Below, piece by piece: positions 7,937 through 18,229 of a stretch of DNA of 64,000 nucleotides (the stretch's first letter is position 1; every line of letters begins with the position of its first letter). Below the pieces are notes generated by a model. It ran no database searches. It saw only the letters and a program-made list of their open reading frames with translations, and was not told the origin of the DNA. Source of the DNA: Deefgea salmonis (GTDB taxonomy: Bacteria > Pseudomonadota > Gammaproteobacteria > Burkholderiales > Chitinibacteraceae); contig NZ_JAJAWG010000002.1 in assembly GCF_020531905.1 (NCBI RefSeq), forward strand, positions 1-64,000. The letters run 5' to 3'. Made by a program: the position numbers and the translations under genes.

Positions 7937-10017
7937 AAATGAATAAGAGCCTAGCGCGTTTAAGCTATTTTGCTTTATGTTTGTTAACGCCATTTGCATT
8001 TGCAATCGACGCGGCCAATATCACCAATGTTGAAGTCAGTAATGTCAGTGCCGATAAGCAAATTATTAAAGTGACCTTTAATAGTGCACCACCAACGCCA
8101 ACAAGCTTTTCGGTGAATACGCCGCCACGGATTGCATTTGATTTTGCCAATACAGCGAACCAGACAGGAAAAAATGTTTATCCTGTTAATGGTGCCGCCT
8201 TGCGTTCGGTGAATGTCGCCGAGGGAACCGGTCGGACTCGTTTAGTTTTTAATTTACAAAAGCAAGCCAGTTACGAAACCAGCGTTGAAGGTAATTCTTA
8301 TTTGATTACGGTTGATGCGGCAGCGGCTGCAAATACCGCAGTCAATAGCGCACCTGTTCGGAGTAATACGCAGTTTTCAGATGCGAAATCCACCAGTAAA
8401 TCAGAAGGGATTCAAGCGATTGATTTTCGACGTGGTTCAGCTGGTGAAGGTAAAGTTATTATCGATTTATCTAGTCCTAATGTTGGTATTGATATTCGCC
8501 AGCAAGGCAAAAATCTGGTGGTTGATTTTTCAAAAGCTGGCTTACCGAAAAATCTTGAACGACAACTCGATGTCACTGATTTTGGTACACCAATTCAAAA
8601 GATTGAAACTCACGCTCAGGGTGATTCAGTAAAAATGCTGATTGAGCCTAAGGGCAATTGGGAATATTCGGCCTATCAAACTGAGAATCGATTTGTAGTT
8701 GAAGTGCGTGATGCCAGTGCCAACAAAGATAAAGTAGCCAGTAAAGCGAATTACAAAGGTGAGAAATTATCTTTGAATTTCCAAAATGTTGAAGTGCGTA
8801 CTGTTTTACAGGTCATCGCAGAATTTACGGGGTTAAATATTATTACCAGTGATTCAGTCGGTGGGGCATTAACATTGCGTTTAAAAGATGTGCCTTGGGA
8901 TCAAGCGTTGGATATTATTTTGCAAGCCAAAGGGCTTGATCAACGTAAAACCGGCAATGTGATGTGGATTGCACCAAGGGATGAATTGGCAGCAAAAGAA
9001 AAATCTGAATTAGAAAACCGTAAACAAATTTCTGAATTAGAGCCCACTCGTACTGAATATTTCCAATTGAAATATCATAAAGCCGATGCGTTGAAAACGA
9101 TTTTAAGTGATGAAAAACAGAAAATCCTTTCTCCACGCGGTTCAGCGGTCATTGATCCACGTACCAATCAAGTGGTGGTGCAGGATATTCCTTCTAAGCT
9201 GGAGCAAATTCGCGAGTTGTTGACCAAAATTGACATACCTGTACGCCAAGTAATGATTGAAGCGCGGATTGTTGAGGCGGAAGATGGCTTTCAGCGTGAG
9301 CTTGGGGTGAAGTTGCATGGTTTGTATGCCAAAGGCGATACGGCTTTGGGTGGCAAATTAACCACTAAAGATTACACTAGCCCAGGCGGTTCTACGTTTC
9401 CAGGGCCGGGTATTGGTGGCAATGTGCCTTCAGTGAGTTTGCCTGCAGCAGGGATTGGCGGTTTTAATCCAGGCTCAATTGCCATGTTGATTGCCGGTTC
9501 TGATGGGATTTTGGGGCTAGAATTGAGTGCATTAGAGCAAGATGGTAAGTTGAAAATTGTTTCAAGTCCGCGTTTAGTCACTGCAGATCAAGTTGAGGCG
9601 GTGATTGAAGATGGTCAAGAAATTCCGTATTCGACGTCTTCACAAAATGGCGCAACCACGGTTGAGTTTAAGAAAGCTACCTTGTCATTAAAAGTCACGC
9701 CGCAAATTACACCAGATGGCAGCGTATTTATGGATGTGCACGTGAATAAAGACAGCCGAGGGACCGAAACCTTAAATGGCCCAGCGATTAATACTAAGCA
9801 AATCAAAACCAAGGTTTTGGTTGAAAGCGGCGGCACCGTGGTAATTGGCGGTATTTATATCGAAAACACCGGCAATACCATTACTCAAGTTCCTTTCTTG
9901 GGCGATATTCCGGTGTTGGGTAATTTGTTTAAGAATCGATCAACCAAGAAAGAGCGCAGAGAGTTACTGATTTTCTTGACGCCTCGCGTATTGGAATCGG
10001 ATTTAACGCTGCGATAA
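7933..10017 (+). CDS. pilQ: Type IV pilus outer-membrane secretin PilQ
   Basis: This 694-residue secretin forms the outer-membrane channel through which the pilus passes. In order: signal peptide (about 1-24), two AMIN domains that bind peptidoglycan (about 28-125 and 155-255), an STN/N0 domain near 280-350, a secretin N1 domain near 375-440, and the C-terminal secretin barrel from about 515. A proline/glycine-rich gate segment lies near residues 485-515. The [15 protein letters not shown] signature is at the C-terminus. It closes the pilMNOPQ operon. Confidence 0.96.
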   Translation: MKMNKSLARLSYFALCLLTPFAFAIDAANITNVEVSNVSADKQIIKVTFNSAPPTPTSFSVNTPPRIAFDFANTANQTGKNVYPVNGAALRSVNVAEGTGRTRLVFNLQKQASYETSVEGNSYLITVDAAAAANTAVNSAPVRSNTQFSDAKSTSKSEGIQAIDFRRGSAGEGKVIIDLSSPNVGIDIRQQGKNLVVDFSKAGLPKNLERQLDVTDFGTPIQKIETHAQGDSVKMLIEPKGNWEYSAYQTENRFVVEVRDASANKDKVASKANYKGEKLSLNFQNVEVRTVLQVIAEFTGLNIITSDSVGGALTLRLKDVPWDQALDIILQAKGLDQRKTGNVMWIAPRDELAAKEKSELENRKQISELEPTRTEYFQLKYHKADALKTILSDEKQKILSPRGSAVIDPRTNQVVVQDIPSKLEQIRELLTKIDIPVRQVMIEARIVEAEDGFQRELGVKLHGLYAKGDTALGGKLTTKDYTSPGGSTFPGPGIGGNVPSVSLPAAGIGGFNPGSIAMLIAGSDGILGLELSALEQDGKLKIVSSPRLVTADQVEAVIEDGQEIPYSTSSQNGATTVEFKKATLSLKVTPQITPDGSVFMDVHVNKDSRGTETLNGPAINTKQIKTKVLVESGGTVVIGGIYIENTGNTITQVPFLGDIPVLGNLFKNRSTKKERRELLIFLTPRVLESDLTLR

Positions 10018-10018
10018 T

Positions 10019-10045
10019 CTCGCAACGTTGCGAGTCGATGACTCG
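10019..10045. repeat. Two small palindromes downstream of pilQ
   Basis: CTCGCAACGTTGCGAG (10019-10034) is a perfect 16-bp palindrome. It overlaps CGAGTC-gat-GACTCG (10031-10045). Both lie directly after the pilQ stop and before the terminator-like hairpin at 10071. They could shape the 3' end of the pil transcript or the leader of aroK. Confidence 0.5.
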
Positions 10046-10069
10046 CTAAGGATCTTAGATTCAAGTAAA

Positions 10070-10600
10070 ATGCCTGGCATGAGAATGCCAGGCAATTTTT
10101 ATTTAGTCGGCCTAATGGGGGCTGGCAAAACGACTGTGGGGCGTGCCCTAGCGCGTGCAACCCAGAAAACTTTCTATGATTCGGATCATGAAATCGAAGC
10201 GCGAACTGGCGCTCGTATTCCTATGATTTTTGAAATCGAAGGAGAGGGTGGGTTTCGTGAACGCGAAGCAGAAACCATCGCCGAACTTTCCAAGCTACAC
10301 GGCATTGTATTGGGAACGGGCGGCGGCGTGATCTTAAACCCAATTAACCGGAATCATTTACGGCGTAATGGCTATGTGATCTATTTGCGCGCTAGCGCAG
10401 AAGAGCTGTATTCACGCACTTGCCACGATAAAAATCGGCCTTTATTACAAACGGCAGATCCCTTAGGCAAACTCAAAGAACTCTACGAACTTCGTGATCC
10501 ACTGTATCGCGAAGTCGCTGATCTGGTAATCGATACCAGCCAACAAACTGTAAATTCCCTTTTGCAATTATTGCTAAAAGAATTGGAGCGTCAGGCATGA
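10070..10600 (+). CDS. aroK: Shikimate kinase
   Basis: The enzyme phosphorylates shikimate at O3 with ATP in aromatic amino acid synthesis. The Walker A motif [12 protein letters not shown] and the shikimate-binding GTGGGVIL stretch are clear, and the length (about 176 residues) is normal. The frame stays open upstream to a TTG at 10028. Alignment with other AroK proteins, which start a few residues before NFYLVG, favours ATG 10070, 10079 or 10085. None has a strong ribosome site, and all lie in the hairpin at 10071-10094. The stop overlaps the aroB start. Confidence 0.9.
   Translation: MPGMRMPGNFYLVGLMGAGKTTVGRALARATQKTFYDSDHEIEARTGARIPMIFEIEGEGGFREREAETIAELSKLHGIVLGTGGGVILNPINRNHLRRNGYVIYLRASAEELYSRTCHDKNRPLLQTADPLGKLKELYELRDPLYREVADLVIDTSQQTVNSLLQLLLKELERQA
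10071..10100 (+). terminator. Terminator-like hairpin overlapping the aroK start region
   Basis: TGCCTGGCAT (10071-10080), loop GAGA, ATGCCAGGCA (10085-10094), then ATTTTT. This is a perfect 10-bp stem with a U-run, typical of an intrinsic terminator. It lies 53 bp after pilQ, and the possible aroK start codons at 10070, 10079 and 10085 are inside or touching it. It may partly terminate pil transcripts and hide the aroK start. Confidence 0.6.
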
Positions 10601-11688
10601 TCCGCACTGTACACGTTGATATTGACCACGCCCCGTACTCGATTTTGATCGGCGAAGGTTTACTTCAATCCGTCGAGCCACTGCTGGCATTACTCGCGCA
10701 AAAGCGCGTCGCCATTGTTACGAATGAGACCATTGCACCATTGTACTTGGCGGGGTTAGTCGCCCAATTACAGGCCGCCGGTGTTGAATGCCAGTCGATC
10801 ATCCTGCCCGATGGTGAGAAATATAAAACTTGGGACAGCTTAAATTTAATTTTTGATGCGTTATTAACGGCACGTGCCGAGCGCAAAACCACCTTGATCG
10901 CCTTAGGCGGTGGCGTTATTGGTGATATGACCGGTTTTGCCGCTGCGGTCTATCAGCGCGGCGTGCCGTTTATTCAAATTCCAACGACGCTGCTCGCTCA
11001 GGTTGATTCATCGGTTGGCGGTAAAACGGCGATTAACCATCCTTTGGGTAAAAATATGCTGGGCGCTTTTTATCAGCCCAAGCTGGTGCTTGCGGATTTA
11101 AGTACGCTAGCGACTTTGCCGCAGCGCGAGTTTTCGGCAGGCATGGCCGAAGTCATTAAATATGGTTTGATTGACGATCTCGAGTTCCTCGTTTGGCTTG
11201 AGGAAAACATGGATGCTTTAATGGCGCGTGATGTGGATTTAATCGCCTATGCCGTTGAGCGCTGCTGCCAAAATAAAGCGCGAATTGTGGCTGCTGATGA
11301 AAAAGAAACCGGTCAACGCGCTTTACTCAACTTGGGGCATACCTTTGGCCACGCCATTGAAGCGGGTTTGGGTTATGGGGTTTGGTTGCATGGTGAGGCA
11401 GTGGCGGCGGGGATGATGCTCGCGGCATATGCTTCGCGGGCATTAGGTCATTTAAACGCTGCTGACGTGGATCGCGTGATCAATCTACTGCAGCGAGCCG
11501 GCTTGCCGGTGGTGTCTCCCGCTTTGGGTGGTGAGCGTTATAAGGCTTTAATGGCGCAAGATAAAAAAGTCGATGCCGGTCGAATCAAATTTATCTTGCT
11601 GCGCCAGTTAGGTGACGCTTATATCGGTGAATTGCCCGAGATCGCGATTGATGCCGCGTTGCTGGCAGGTTGTGAATCTAGCAAGTAA
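10597..11688 (+). CDS. aroB: 3-dehydroquinate synthase
   Basis: This 363-residue NAD- and metal-dependent enzyme converts DAHP to 3-dehydroquinate, the second shikimate-pathway step. The NAD-binding [13 protein letters not shown] motif and the metal-binding GHTFGHAIE motif are present. It overlaps aroK by 4 bases (ATGA), the widely conserved aroK-aroB pair behind pilQ. Its last 70 bp overlap the 3' end of the convergent BrkB-family gene. Confidence 0.96.
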   Translation: MIRTVHVDIDHAPYSILIGEGLLQSVEPLLALLAQKRVAIVTNETIAPLYLAGLVAQLQAAGVECQSIILPDGEKYKTWDSLNLIFDALLTARAERKTTLIALGGGVIGDMTGFAAAVYQRGVPFIQIPTTLLAQVDSSVGGKTAINHPLGKNMLGAFYQPKLVLADLSTLATLPQREFSAGMAEVIKYGLIDDLEFLVWLEENMDALMARDVDLIAYAVERCCQNKARIVAADEKETGQRALLNLGHTFGHAIEAGLGYGVWLHGEAVAAGMMLAAYASRALGHLNAADVDRVINLLQRAGLPVVSPALGGERYKALMAQDKKVDAGRIKFILLRQLGDAYIGELPEIAIDAALLAGCESSK

Positions 11689-12854
11689 TCGGCGAGCGAT
11701 AGATCTAAAGCAGAGCGGGCTAACTCTAGACGAGATTCTAGCCCGCTATCGACTTCACTATTGAGTGGGCTGACCACCAATTCAAATACCGCCAGCAAAC
11801 TAATCCGCTGGCTGCTACACGCTAAAATCCATTCACCATCCCGAGTCGATTCAACCCATAGTTTGGCGGTCATTTGCTCTAATAATTGCTGTGTGGCATC
11901 GATGCCTAGTTCGACTTTACGGCGTAATTGATCGATGTGCAGCACTTCGCCGCTTTGATGGGCGCGGGCTAAGGCGGCTAAGATCTGTACCGCTTGCTCA
12001 AAGCGCGTGCCGTGATGATTATCCCAGCGCCAGCCATTGCCATGCCAATACGACAAACTCGCTGACAATACCGCCCCTGCCAAAATCAATACCCAGCATA
12101 AATACAACCACATCAAAAAAATCGGAAAACTAGCAAAAGTGCCGTAAACCAAGTTGTAAGTGGTGAATTGCTTGATATACAAACCAAACAACATCTTCAT
12201 TAGCTCAAGACAAGCACTACTTAAGAGGGCGGCTATTAAGGCGTGCGAACGCGGGACAAAGCAATTGGGGAGTGTGAGATACAGTAATCCCAAAGTAATA
12301 AACATCAGCAGCCATGAAGAGATTTGCAACATGGGGATGTTGAGTCCACCTAGGCCCGAATTTTGCGATATCCAGCTGGTGAGCGACAAACTCAAACCAA
12401 TTAAAATCGGTGCTAAGGTCAGCGCGGCCCAATAAGTGAGCGTGCGCGAGAGTAGTTTTCTTGGGCGTTTAACGCGCCAAATTGAATTAAACGTTTTCTC
12501 AATGGTAAACATCATCAATAGCGCCGTGGCCAATAAGCCAATCATGCCCATCGTGGTGAGGCTATCGGCATTGGCGGCAAATTGGCGCATATATACCCCA
12601 ATGACTTTGCCGGAGGCTTCGGGCACCAAGTTATTGAGGATAAAACTGCGAAATTTCCCCACATTGATACTGAACATCGGAAAGGCCGAAATCAGTGTAA
12701 TCGCAATGGTAAACAGGGGTACCACCGCCAGCAAGGTAGTGTAGGTCAGGCTACCGGCAGTTTCTAGGCAACGGTCATTAAGTAGACGTTGACCGACGAA
12801 GCGAGAAAAACCGCTAATTCGGGCCAGTTGTGGGAAAGTGTTAGCAAAATTCAT
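11619..12854 (-). CDS. YihY/BrkB family inner-membrane protein
   Basis: The protein (411 residues from this start) has six predicted membrane helices and the family's conserved early segment [24 protein letters not shown]. Members were once called ribonuclease BN, which is now regarded as wrong; their function is unsettled. A soluble C-terminal winged-helix-like part begins near residue 290. The frame extends to 12923, but the start at 12854 (MNFANTF) leaves room for a divergent promoter with wrbA. The 3' end overlaps aroB by 70 bp on the opposite strand. Confidence 0.82.
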   Translation of the reverse strand: MNFANTFPQLARISGFSRFVGQRLLNDRCLETAGSLTYTTLLAVVPLFTIAITLISAFPMFSINVGKFRSFILNNLVPEASGKVIGVYMRQFAANADSLTTMGMIGLLATALLMMFTIEKTFNSIWRVKRPRKLLSRTLTYWAALTLAPILIGLSLSLTSWISQNSGLGGLNIPMLQISSWLLMFITLGLLYLTLPNCFVPRSHALIAALLSSACLELMKMLFGLYIKQFTTYNLVYGTFASFPIFLMWLYLCWVLILAGAVLSASLSYWHGNGWRWDNHHGTRFEQAVQILAALARAHQSGEVLHIDQLRRKVELGIDATQQLLEQMTAKLWVESTRDGEWILACSSQRISLLAVFELVVSPLNSEVDSGLESRLELARSALDLSLADYLLDSQPASNAASIAISGNSPI

Positions 12855-12891
12855 AGCAGGCAACGATAAGAAGCGAATCCCATTATAATAG

Positions 12892-13892
<1,001 letters not shown>

Positions 13893-13908
13893 TGGGTAGT
13901 TGATGTGT

Positions 13909-13957
13909 GGGTATATGGCTGCATAGTATTTATTTCAATGCATAGATGAATATACCC
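13909..13957. repeat. GGGTAT-family hairpin repeat, copy A
   Basis: GGGTATAT at the left is inverted as ATATACCC at the right, 49 bp in all, 17 bp after the DUF2069 stop. The inner AGTATTTATTT and the adjoining ATGC.T.GATG.ATATACC are shared with the copy at 34342. Confidence 0.65.
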
Positions 13958-14020
13958 ATTGTTGACTGATGATTGAGTTTGGTTTTCAGCTTTGAAGGGA
14001 TTGTCGCCCGATAGACAGAA

Positions 14021-14056
14021 CAATGCCCCGCTGGATCGCAGCGGGGCATTGTAGTT
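14021..14056. terminator. Probable bidirectional transcription terminator
   Basis: CAATGCCCCGCT (14021-14032) pairs with AGCGGGGCATTG (14040-14051) around a 7-base loop. The stem is strong and GC-rich between two convergent genes (DUF2069 gene and leuA). The T-tracts on either side are poor, so termination efficiency is uncertain. Confidence 0.6.
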
Positions 14057-14263
14057 TATGCGTTCGGTTTCTTCAGTTGTGGTTGAGGTTCACCAGACTG
14101 AAAGCTTGAGCGCGCGCAACTTGTGGTTGCTGCCTCCAGCAATCGACGGGGGTGGTATCGATTGCTGCCGTGATTCGCAAATGCTGGCCATTGAGCAGTA
14201 CCTAATTCAGCGTGTGCTGCTCAACGACAAAAACGCAGTTGATATCGCGCTTAGCGCATCAAC

Positions 14264-16066
14264 TTAAACCGGCTGTGGATGCACCCGATTGATATTGTTG
14301 TGGATTTTATTAAGGGCCGAAATATACGCTTTGGCGCTGGCAACAATAATGTCGGTATCTGCGCCTTGGCCGTTGACGATTTTGGCGTCCTTCATCAAAC
14401 GGACGGTCACTTCACCTTGGCTATCCGTGCCCGAGGTAATTGCATTGACCGAATACAGCTGCATCTCTGCACCGCTATTAAACAGTGATTCAATCGCTTT
14501 AAAGGTGGCATCTACTGTGCCATCGCCGTGTGCCGTCGCATGACGCTCGATACCCGCTTCGCTAACGACGATATCGGCGCTCGGTGTTTCACCGGTTTCG
14601 GAAACGACTTTTAGCGAAATAAGTTTGATGTGCTCTTGTTCAATCGAAATCAACTCATCGGACACCAAGGCGTGCAAATCTTCGTCAAAGATTTCGCGTT
14701 TTTTATCCGCCAAAGTTTTAAAGCGCGCAAAAGCGGCATTCAAGGCTTCTTCCGATTGCAGCTCGATGCCCAATTCAATCAATTTGGTTTTAAACGCATT
14801 GCGGCCAGATAATTTACCCAAGCTCAAACGATTCGTGCTCCAGCCGACCGATTCAGCGCTCATGATTTCGTAAGTTTCGCGGCATTTCAAAATGCCATCT
14901 TGGTGAATGCCCGATTCGTGGGCAAAGGCATTGGCGCCGACAATGGCTTTGTTCGGTTGCACTGGATAGCCGGTAATCGTTGACACCAATTTACTGGTTG
15001 GCACGATTTGGGTGGCATCGACATTGCATTGAACATTAAAAATATCGTGGCGAGTGCGTGTCGCCATAACGATTTCTTCGAGCGAGGCATTGCCAGCACG
15101 TTCGCCCAAGCCGTTAATGGTGCATTCAACTTGGCGTGCGCCGCCCAAAACCGCCGCCAAAGAGTTGGCGACCGCCATGCCTAAATCATTATGGCAATGC
15201 GCCGACCAGATGACGCTATCGCCACCTTTGGTTTTGGCAATCAATTCGCGGAAAAAGGCTTCTGTGCGTTGGGGTACGGCGTAGCCGACGGTGTCGGGTA
15301 CGTTTAATGTTGTTGCGCCAGCTTCGATCACTGCGCCAAAAATCCGCGCCAAAAAGTCGATATCGCTACGCAAGGCGTCTTCGGCCGAAAACTCAACATC
15401 ATCGGTGTATTCACGCGCCATTTTGACAGCTTTCACGGCGGCATCCACCACCTGATCTGGTGTCATACGCAGCTTGTGTTCCATATGAATCGGGCTGGTG
15501 GCGATAAAGGTATGAATGCGGCCACGTTTGGCGTCTTTAATCGCTTCACCCGCAGCGCGTACGTCACGCTCATTGGCGCGCGCTAAAGAACAGACGATGC
15601 TGTTTTCGATAATGCCAGCGATGGTTTTAATCGCATCCGCGTCGCCGGGGCTGGCGGCGGCAAAACCGGCTTCAATGACGTCAACGCCGAGTTTTTCCAA
15701 TTGGCGGGCGATACGGATTTTTTCTTCTTTGGTCATCGATGCGCCAGGAGACTGCTCGCCATCACGCAATGTCGTATCAAAAATCACCAAGCGGTCATTA
15801 CTGCGTTGAGTCATGCTGTGCTCCTGAGTTTCTGCGGCGGTGGTTTGATCACGGCCCATATAATTTTGGATATTGAATTGCCGGCCTTGCTGACTTGCCA
15901 ATTGCGCCAGTTTATTCACTTGGGCGAGTGGCAGGCTGCCGCGTTCGCGCCATTTATAAATCGCAGCTCGGGATACCGGCTCAGCTGGAAAAGCAGCATT
16001 GAGCTGATCGGCCAGTGTACTGGGTCCACCAAAATCAGCGATTAGACGGTCGATGTCTAATGACAC
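14264..16066 (-). CDS. leuA: 2-isopropylmalate synthase with N-terminal helix-turn-helix extension
   Basis: The frame encodes 600 residues. From Met85 (ATG 15812-15814) it is a normal LeuA of 516 residues, with the HMGL-like barrel ([16 protein letters not shown], metal-binding [10 protein letters not shown]) and a C-terminal leucine-binding regulatory domain. It condenses acetyl-CoA with 2-ketoisovalerate, the first leucine-specific step. Residues 1-84 resemble a Cro/CI-type DNA-binding fold: [11 protein letters not shown], then [19 protein letters not shown]. The GTG at 16064-16066 has AAAGGAG 6 bases upstream, and Met85 has AGGAG about 8 bases upstream, so both a fusion and a short form may be made. 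Dyads TTAGAC/GTCTAA surround the promoter. Confidence 0.9.
   Translation of the reverse strand: MSLDIDRLIADFGGPSTLADQLNAAFPAEPVSRAAIYKWRERGSLPLAQVNKLAQLASQQGRQFNIQNYMGRDQTTAAETQEHSMTQRSNDRLVIFDTTLRDGEQSPGASMTKEEKIRIARQLEKLGVDVIEAGFAAASPGDADAIKTIAGIIENSIVCSLARANERDVRAAGEAIKDAKRGRIHTFIATSPIHMEHKLRMTPDQVVDAAVKAVKMAREYTDDVEFSAEDALRSDIDFLARIFGAVIEAGATTLNVPDTVGYAVPQRTEAFFRELIAKTKGGDSVIWSAHCHNDLGMAVANSLAAVLGGARQVECTINGLGERAGNASLEEIVMATRTRHDIFNVQCNVDATQIVPTSKLVSTITGYPVQPNKAIVGANAFAHESGIHQDGILKCRETYEIMSAESVGWSTNRLSLGKLSGRNAFKTKLIELGIELQSEEALNAAFARFKTLADKKREIFDEDLHALVSDELISIEQEHIKLISLKVVSETGETPSADIVVSEAGIERHATAHGDGTVDATFKAIESLFNSGAEMQLYSVNAITSGTDSQGEVTVRLMKDAKIVNGQGADTDIIVASAKAYISALNKIHNNINRVHPQPV
15812..15829 (-). 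promoter_or_regulatory. Internal ribosome binding site and ATG for canonical LeuA
   Basis: On the minus strand AGGAG lies about 8 bases before ATG 15814, exactly where ordinary LeuA proteins begin ([19 protein letters not shown]). This would allow independent translation of the enzyme without its helix-turn-helix extension. Confidence 0.65.
16042..16060. promoter_or_regulatory. TTAGAC-N7-GTCTAA dyad at the leuA fusion start
   Basis: TTAGAC (16042-16047) and GTCTAA (16055-16060) form a perfect 6-bp inverted repeat just inside the coding start of the extended leuA. It is the same half-site as at 16107 and 16189, suggesting an operator set. Confidence 0.5.
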
Positions 16067-16093
16067 AGTGTTCTCCTTTGCAGCGATGACTTG

Positions 16094-16122
16094 AGATTAG
16101 CTATTTTTAGACTTAGTGTCAA
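16094..16122 (-). promoter_or_regulatory. Predicted leuA promoter
   Basis: Reading the minus strand, a consensus -35 TTGACA (16122-16117) is followed after 17 bp by TAATCT (16099-16094). The -10 is weak (3 of 6). The start point would lie about 20 bp upstream of the GTG at 16066. The -35 overlaps the dyad at 16107-16123. Confidence 0.5.
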
Positions 16123-16123
16123 A
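16107..16123. promoter_or_regulatory. TTAGAC-N5-GTCAAA dyad over the leuA -35
   Basis: TTAGAC, 5-bp spacer, GTCAAA: one mismatch from the perfect dyad at 16189. It covers the predicted -35 element, so a bound protein would block RNA polymerase. Confidence 0.5.
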
Positions 16124-16188
16124 TATTGAAAATAAAAAAAAGCGATCTGTTGTATTGGCCGCTATTTTTTCTACATTATATTGTTAAA

Positions 16189-16205
16189 TTAGACTATTTG
16201 TCTAA
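16189..16205. promoter_or_regulatory. TTAGAC-N5-GTCTAA dyad upstream of leuA
   Basis: A perfect 6-bp inverted repeat with a 5-bp spacer. It overlaps the last codons and stop of pssA, about 70 bp upstream of the predicted leuA -35. It shares its half-site with two more dyads at 16042 and 16107. Confidence 0.5.
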
Positions 16206-16970
16206 TGTTACAGCTTGTTTTGGACGTTTAATCACACGCCACAGCCAATACACATAGCCTGAGGCGGCGTAGCAGATAAAGAAACTAAACAACACCAAGG
16301 CCGGACGGGATGCGCCGATGAGTAAAATCAAGGTGGCAATCAATAAACTCACAAAGGGCACGGTTTTGCGCATATGCAGCTCTTTAAAGCTCCAGTACGG
16401 CACGTTGGACACCATGGTTAAACCGGCAAACAGCGTAAAGCACAGCGCAGCGTAGGGCAGTAGTTCAACCAAAGGCGATAAATCGTCATGGTATTCAATA
16501 TTAATCCACACTAAACCGGCGACTAAGGCCGCTGCAGCAGGGCTGGGCAAGCCTTGAAAAAAACGTTTATCAACCACTTCGATATTGGTATTAAACCGCG
16601 CCAAACGCAGCGCCGCACCAGCGCAATAGATAAAGGCCACTGCCCAACCGAGTTTGCCAAAGCCCGACAAACCCCATTCATACATAATTAAAGCGGGGGC
16701 GACGCCAAACGACACCATGTCGGACAAGCTATCAAATTGCGCGCCAAACTCAGATTGCGTATGCGTCATTCTGGCGACTCGACCATCCAGGCCGTCTAAA
16801 ATCATCGCAGCAAAAATCGCCAACGCCGCCGATTCAAACTGGCCATTCATAGCTTGCACGATGGCATAAAAACCAGAAAACAGTGCGGCGAGGGTAAACA
16901 AATTGGGCAGTAAGTAAATACTTTGACGGCGCAAGGTTTGTGCGCGGCTTGATGGGGATTGCAGTTGCAT
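16194..16970 (-). CDS. pssA: CDP-diacylglycerol-serine O-phosphatidyltransferase
   Basis: This 258-residue integral membrane enzyme makes phosphatidylserine from CDP-diacylglycerol and serine. It belongs to the CDP-alcohol phosphatidyltransferase family. The motif DGLDGRVARMTHTQSEFGAQFDSLSD carries the DG..AR...G...D...D catalytic pattern (near residues 59-84). About seven membrane helices follow from the hydropathy. The start has GAGG 6 bases upstream. The next enzyme of the pathway, psd, is divergent from it. Confidence 0.94.
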   Translation of the reverse strand: MQLQSPSSRAQTLRRQSIYLLPNLFTLAALFSGFYAIVQAMNGQFESAALAIFAAMILDGLDGRVARMTHTQSEFGAQFDSLSDMVSFGVAPALIMYEWGLSGFGKLGWAVAFIYCAGAALRLARFNTNIEVVDKRFFQGLPSPAAAALVAGLVWINIEYHDDLSPLVELLPYAALCFTLFAGLTMVSNVPYWSFKELHMRKTVPFVSLLIATLILLIGASRPALVLFSFFICYAASGYVYWLWRVIKRPKQAVTLDK

Positions 16971-17049
16971 GAAAGCCTCGATTGCATAGCATTTGAGGCA
17001 ACATTGTAACTGACGTCTCGTGCCATCGGTAGCATGTAGGTAGATACGT

Positions 17050-17055
17050 TATAAT
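17050..17055 (+). promoter_or_regulatory. Probable -10 element for psd
   Basis: A perfect TATAAT lies about 30 bp before the psd start. No good -35 is seen at the proper spacing (CGGTAG at 17027), so the promoter would be of moderate strength or activator-dependent. Confidence 0.4.
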
Positions 17056-17085
17056 CCGCGCTCTTATTTGTCCTAGGTGACTTTC

Positions 17086-17928
17086 GTGTCTGAGCGTCTA
17101 TTTGTACTTTTGCAGTATGTCATCCCCAAGTTGGCGTTGACTCGATTGATGGGCTACTTGGCCGGTTTACGTGCTGGCCGCCTGACTCACGCCGTGATTA
17201 CTCGCTTTGTCGCCAAATACCAAGTCAATATGGCCGAAGCGGCCAATCCAAATCCTGCCGCTTATGCCACATTTAATGCATTTTTTACCCGCGCTTTAAA
17301 AGACGGCGTGCGGCCACTGGCCAATGCGCAACTGCTATGTACGGTTGACGGGGCAATTAGTCAGTTTGGCCCAATTGAGCACGGGCAAATTTATCAAGCC
17401 AAAGGCAAGCAATTTACCACCACGGCGTTATTGGCTGGCAATGCGGCATTGGCCAAGCAATTTGATAACGGCCTATTTGCCACGATTTATCTCAGCCCGA
17501 AAGATTATCACCGCATTCATATGCCATGCCGTGGTCGTTTGTTAGAAATGACTTACGTGCCGGGCGAATTGTTTTCGGTAAATCCAGCCACGGCGCGCGG
17601 CGTTGATGGCTTGTTTGCGCGCAATGAGCGGGTGGTATGCGTGTTTGAAGCCGACAACGGCCAGCCTTTTGTGCAAGTGCTGGTGGGTGCAACGATTGTT
17701 GGCAGTATGGCCACCACTTGGCACGGCGTGGTTAATCCGCCGCGCAGCAAATCAGTCTGGACCCAAGATTATCGCGACCAGCAAATCGTGCTAGAGCAGG
17801 GCGCAGAAATGGGCCGCTTCTTACTTGGATCAACCGTGGTATTGCTGTTTCCTGAAAGCGATTTGGAGTTTAATGCCGATTGGAAAGCAGGGCGCGGTGT
17901 ACGCTTGGGCGAGGTGATGGCGGATTAA
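17086..17928 (+). CDS. psd: Phosphatidylserine decarboxylase proenzyme
   Basis: The 280-residue membrane-associated enzyme converts phosphatidylserine to phosphatidylethanolamine. It self-cleaves at the LGST motif near the C-terminus to give a pyruvoyl-bearing alpha chain and a beta chain; the cut lies between Gly and Ser in FLLGSTVVLLFP. The conserved YLSPKDYHRIHMP segment is present. The frame opens at GTG 17077, but GTG 17086 has AGGTGA 5 bases upstream and is preferred. Confidence 0.93.
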   Translation: MSERLFVLLQYVIPKLALTRLMGYLAGLRAGRLTHAVITRFVAKYQVNMAEAANPNPAAYATFNAFFTRALKDGVRPLANAQLLCTVDGAISQFGPIEHGQIYQAKGKQFTTTALLAGNAALAKQFDNGLFATIYLSPKDYHRIHMPCRGRLLEMTYVPGELFSVNPATARGVDGLFARNERVVCVFEADNGQPFVQVLVGATIVGSMATTWHGVVNPPRSKSVWTQDYRDQQIVLEQGAEMGRFLLGSTVVLLFPESDLEFNADWKAGRGVRLGEVMAD

Positions 17929-17947
17929 GTTGGCTGGTTTATTGTTT

Positions 17948-17996
17948 GGGTATGTTCATGTGGCTATTTACTAGTAATACTTGTATCTATATACCC
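17948..17996. repeat. GGGTAT-family hairpin repeat, copy B
   Basis: GGGTAT at the left and ATACCC at the right, 49 bp in all, 20 bp after the psd stop codon. The inner part resembles copy A (CTATTTACT..., ...TCTATATACCC). Confidence 0.6.
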
Positions 17997-18044
17997 ATTA
18001 TGTTTCGGATTACTGAGTCATCTTAAGGCCAACAATGCGCGTTT

Positions 18045-18133
18045 GTAGGAGCAGGCTTGCCTGCGAAGACACGGTAAATTAGAGCGATTCACGTTCATAT
18101 TGGCACTGCTTTCGCGGGCAAGCCCGCTCCTAC
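18045..18133. repeat. REP-I pair (BIME-like), copy 1
   Basis: GTAGGAGCAGGCTTGCCTGC at the left and its near-complement GCGGGCAAGCCCGCTCCTAC at the right face each other across about 48 bp. The sequence matches the classic Pseudomonas-type REP. The spacer shares GAAGACAC and CACTGCTTTCGCGGG with the copy at 20267. Confidence 0.85.
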
Positions 18134-18229
18134 GGCGTCTTGTTGAGACTAATCAGGTATTTTTATTTAGATGCATAAATCCTAGGTATAGATTTTGTAT
18201 TGGGTTTTTTCGCTACCAGTGAGGTGTAA

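Larger units (their letters stand above)
13893..14263. other. Intergenic region between DUF2069 gene and leuA
   Basis: This gap holds repeat copy A, the strong hairpin at 14021-14051, and a 9-bp dyad AGCAATCGA (14138-14146) / TCGATTGCT (14158-14166). No convincing gene is seen; the open frame at 14058-14267 lacks a ribosome site and family features. Confidence 0.6.

Noticed and set aside
14058-14267. 69-residue open frame downstream of leuA
   Set aside because: It crosses strong hairpins, has no ribosome site and resembles no family.
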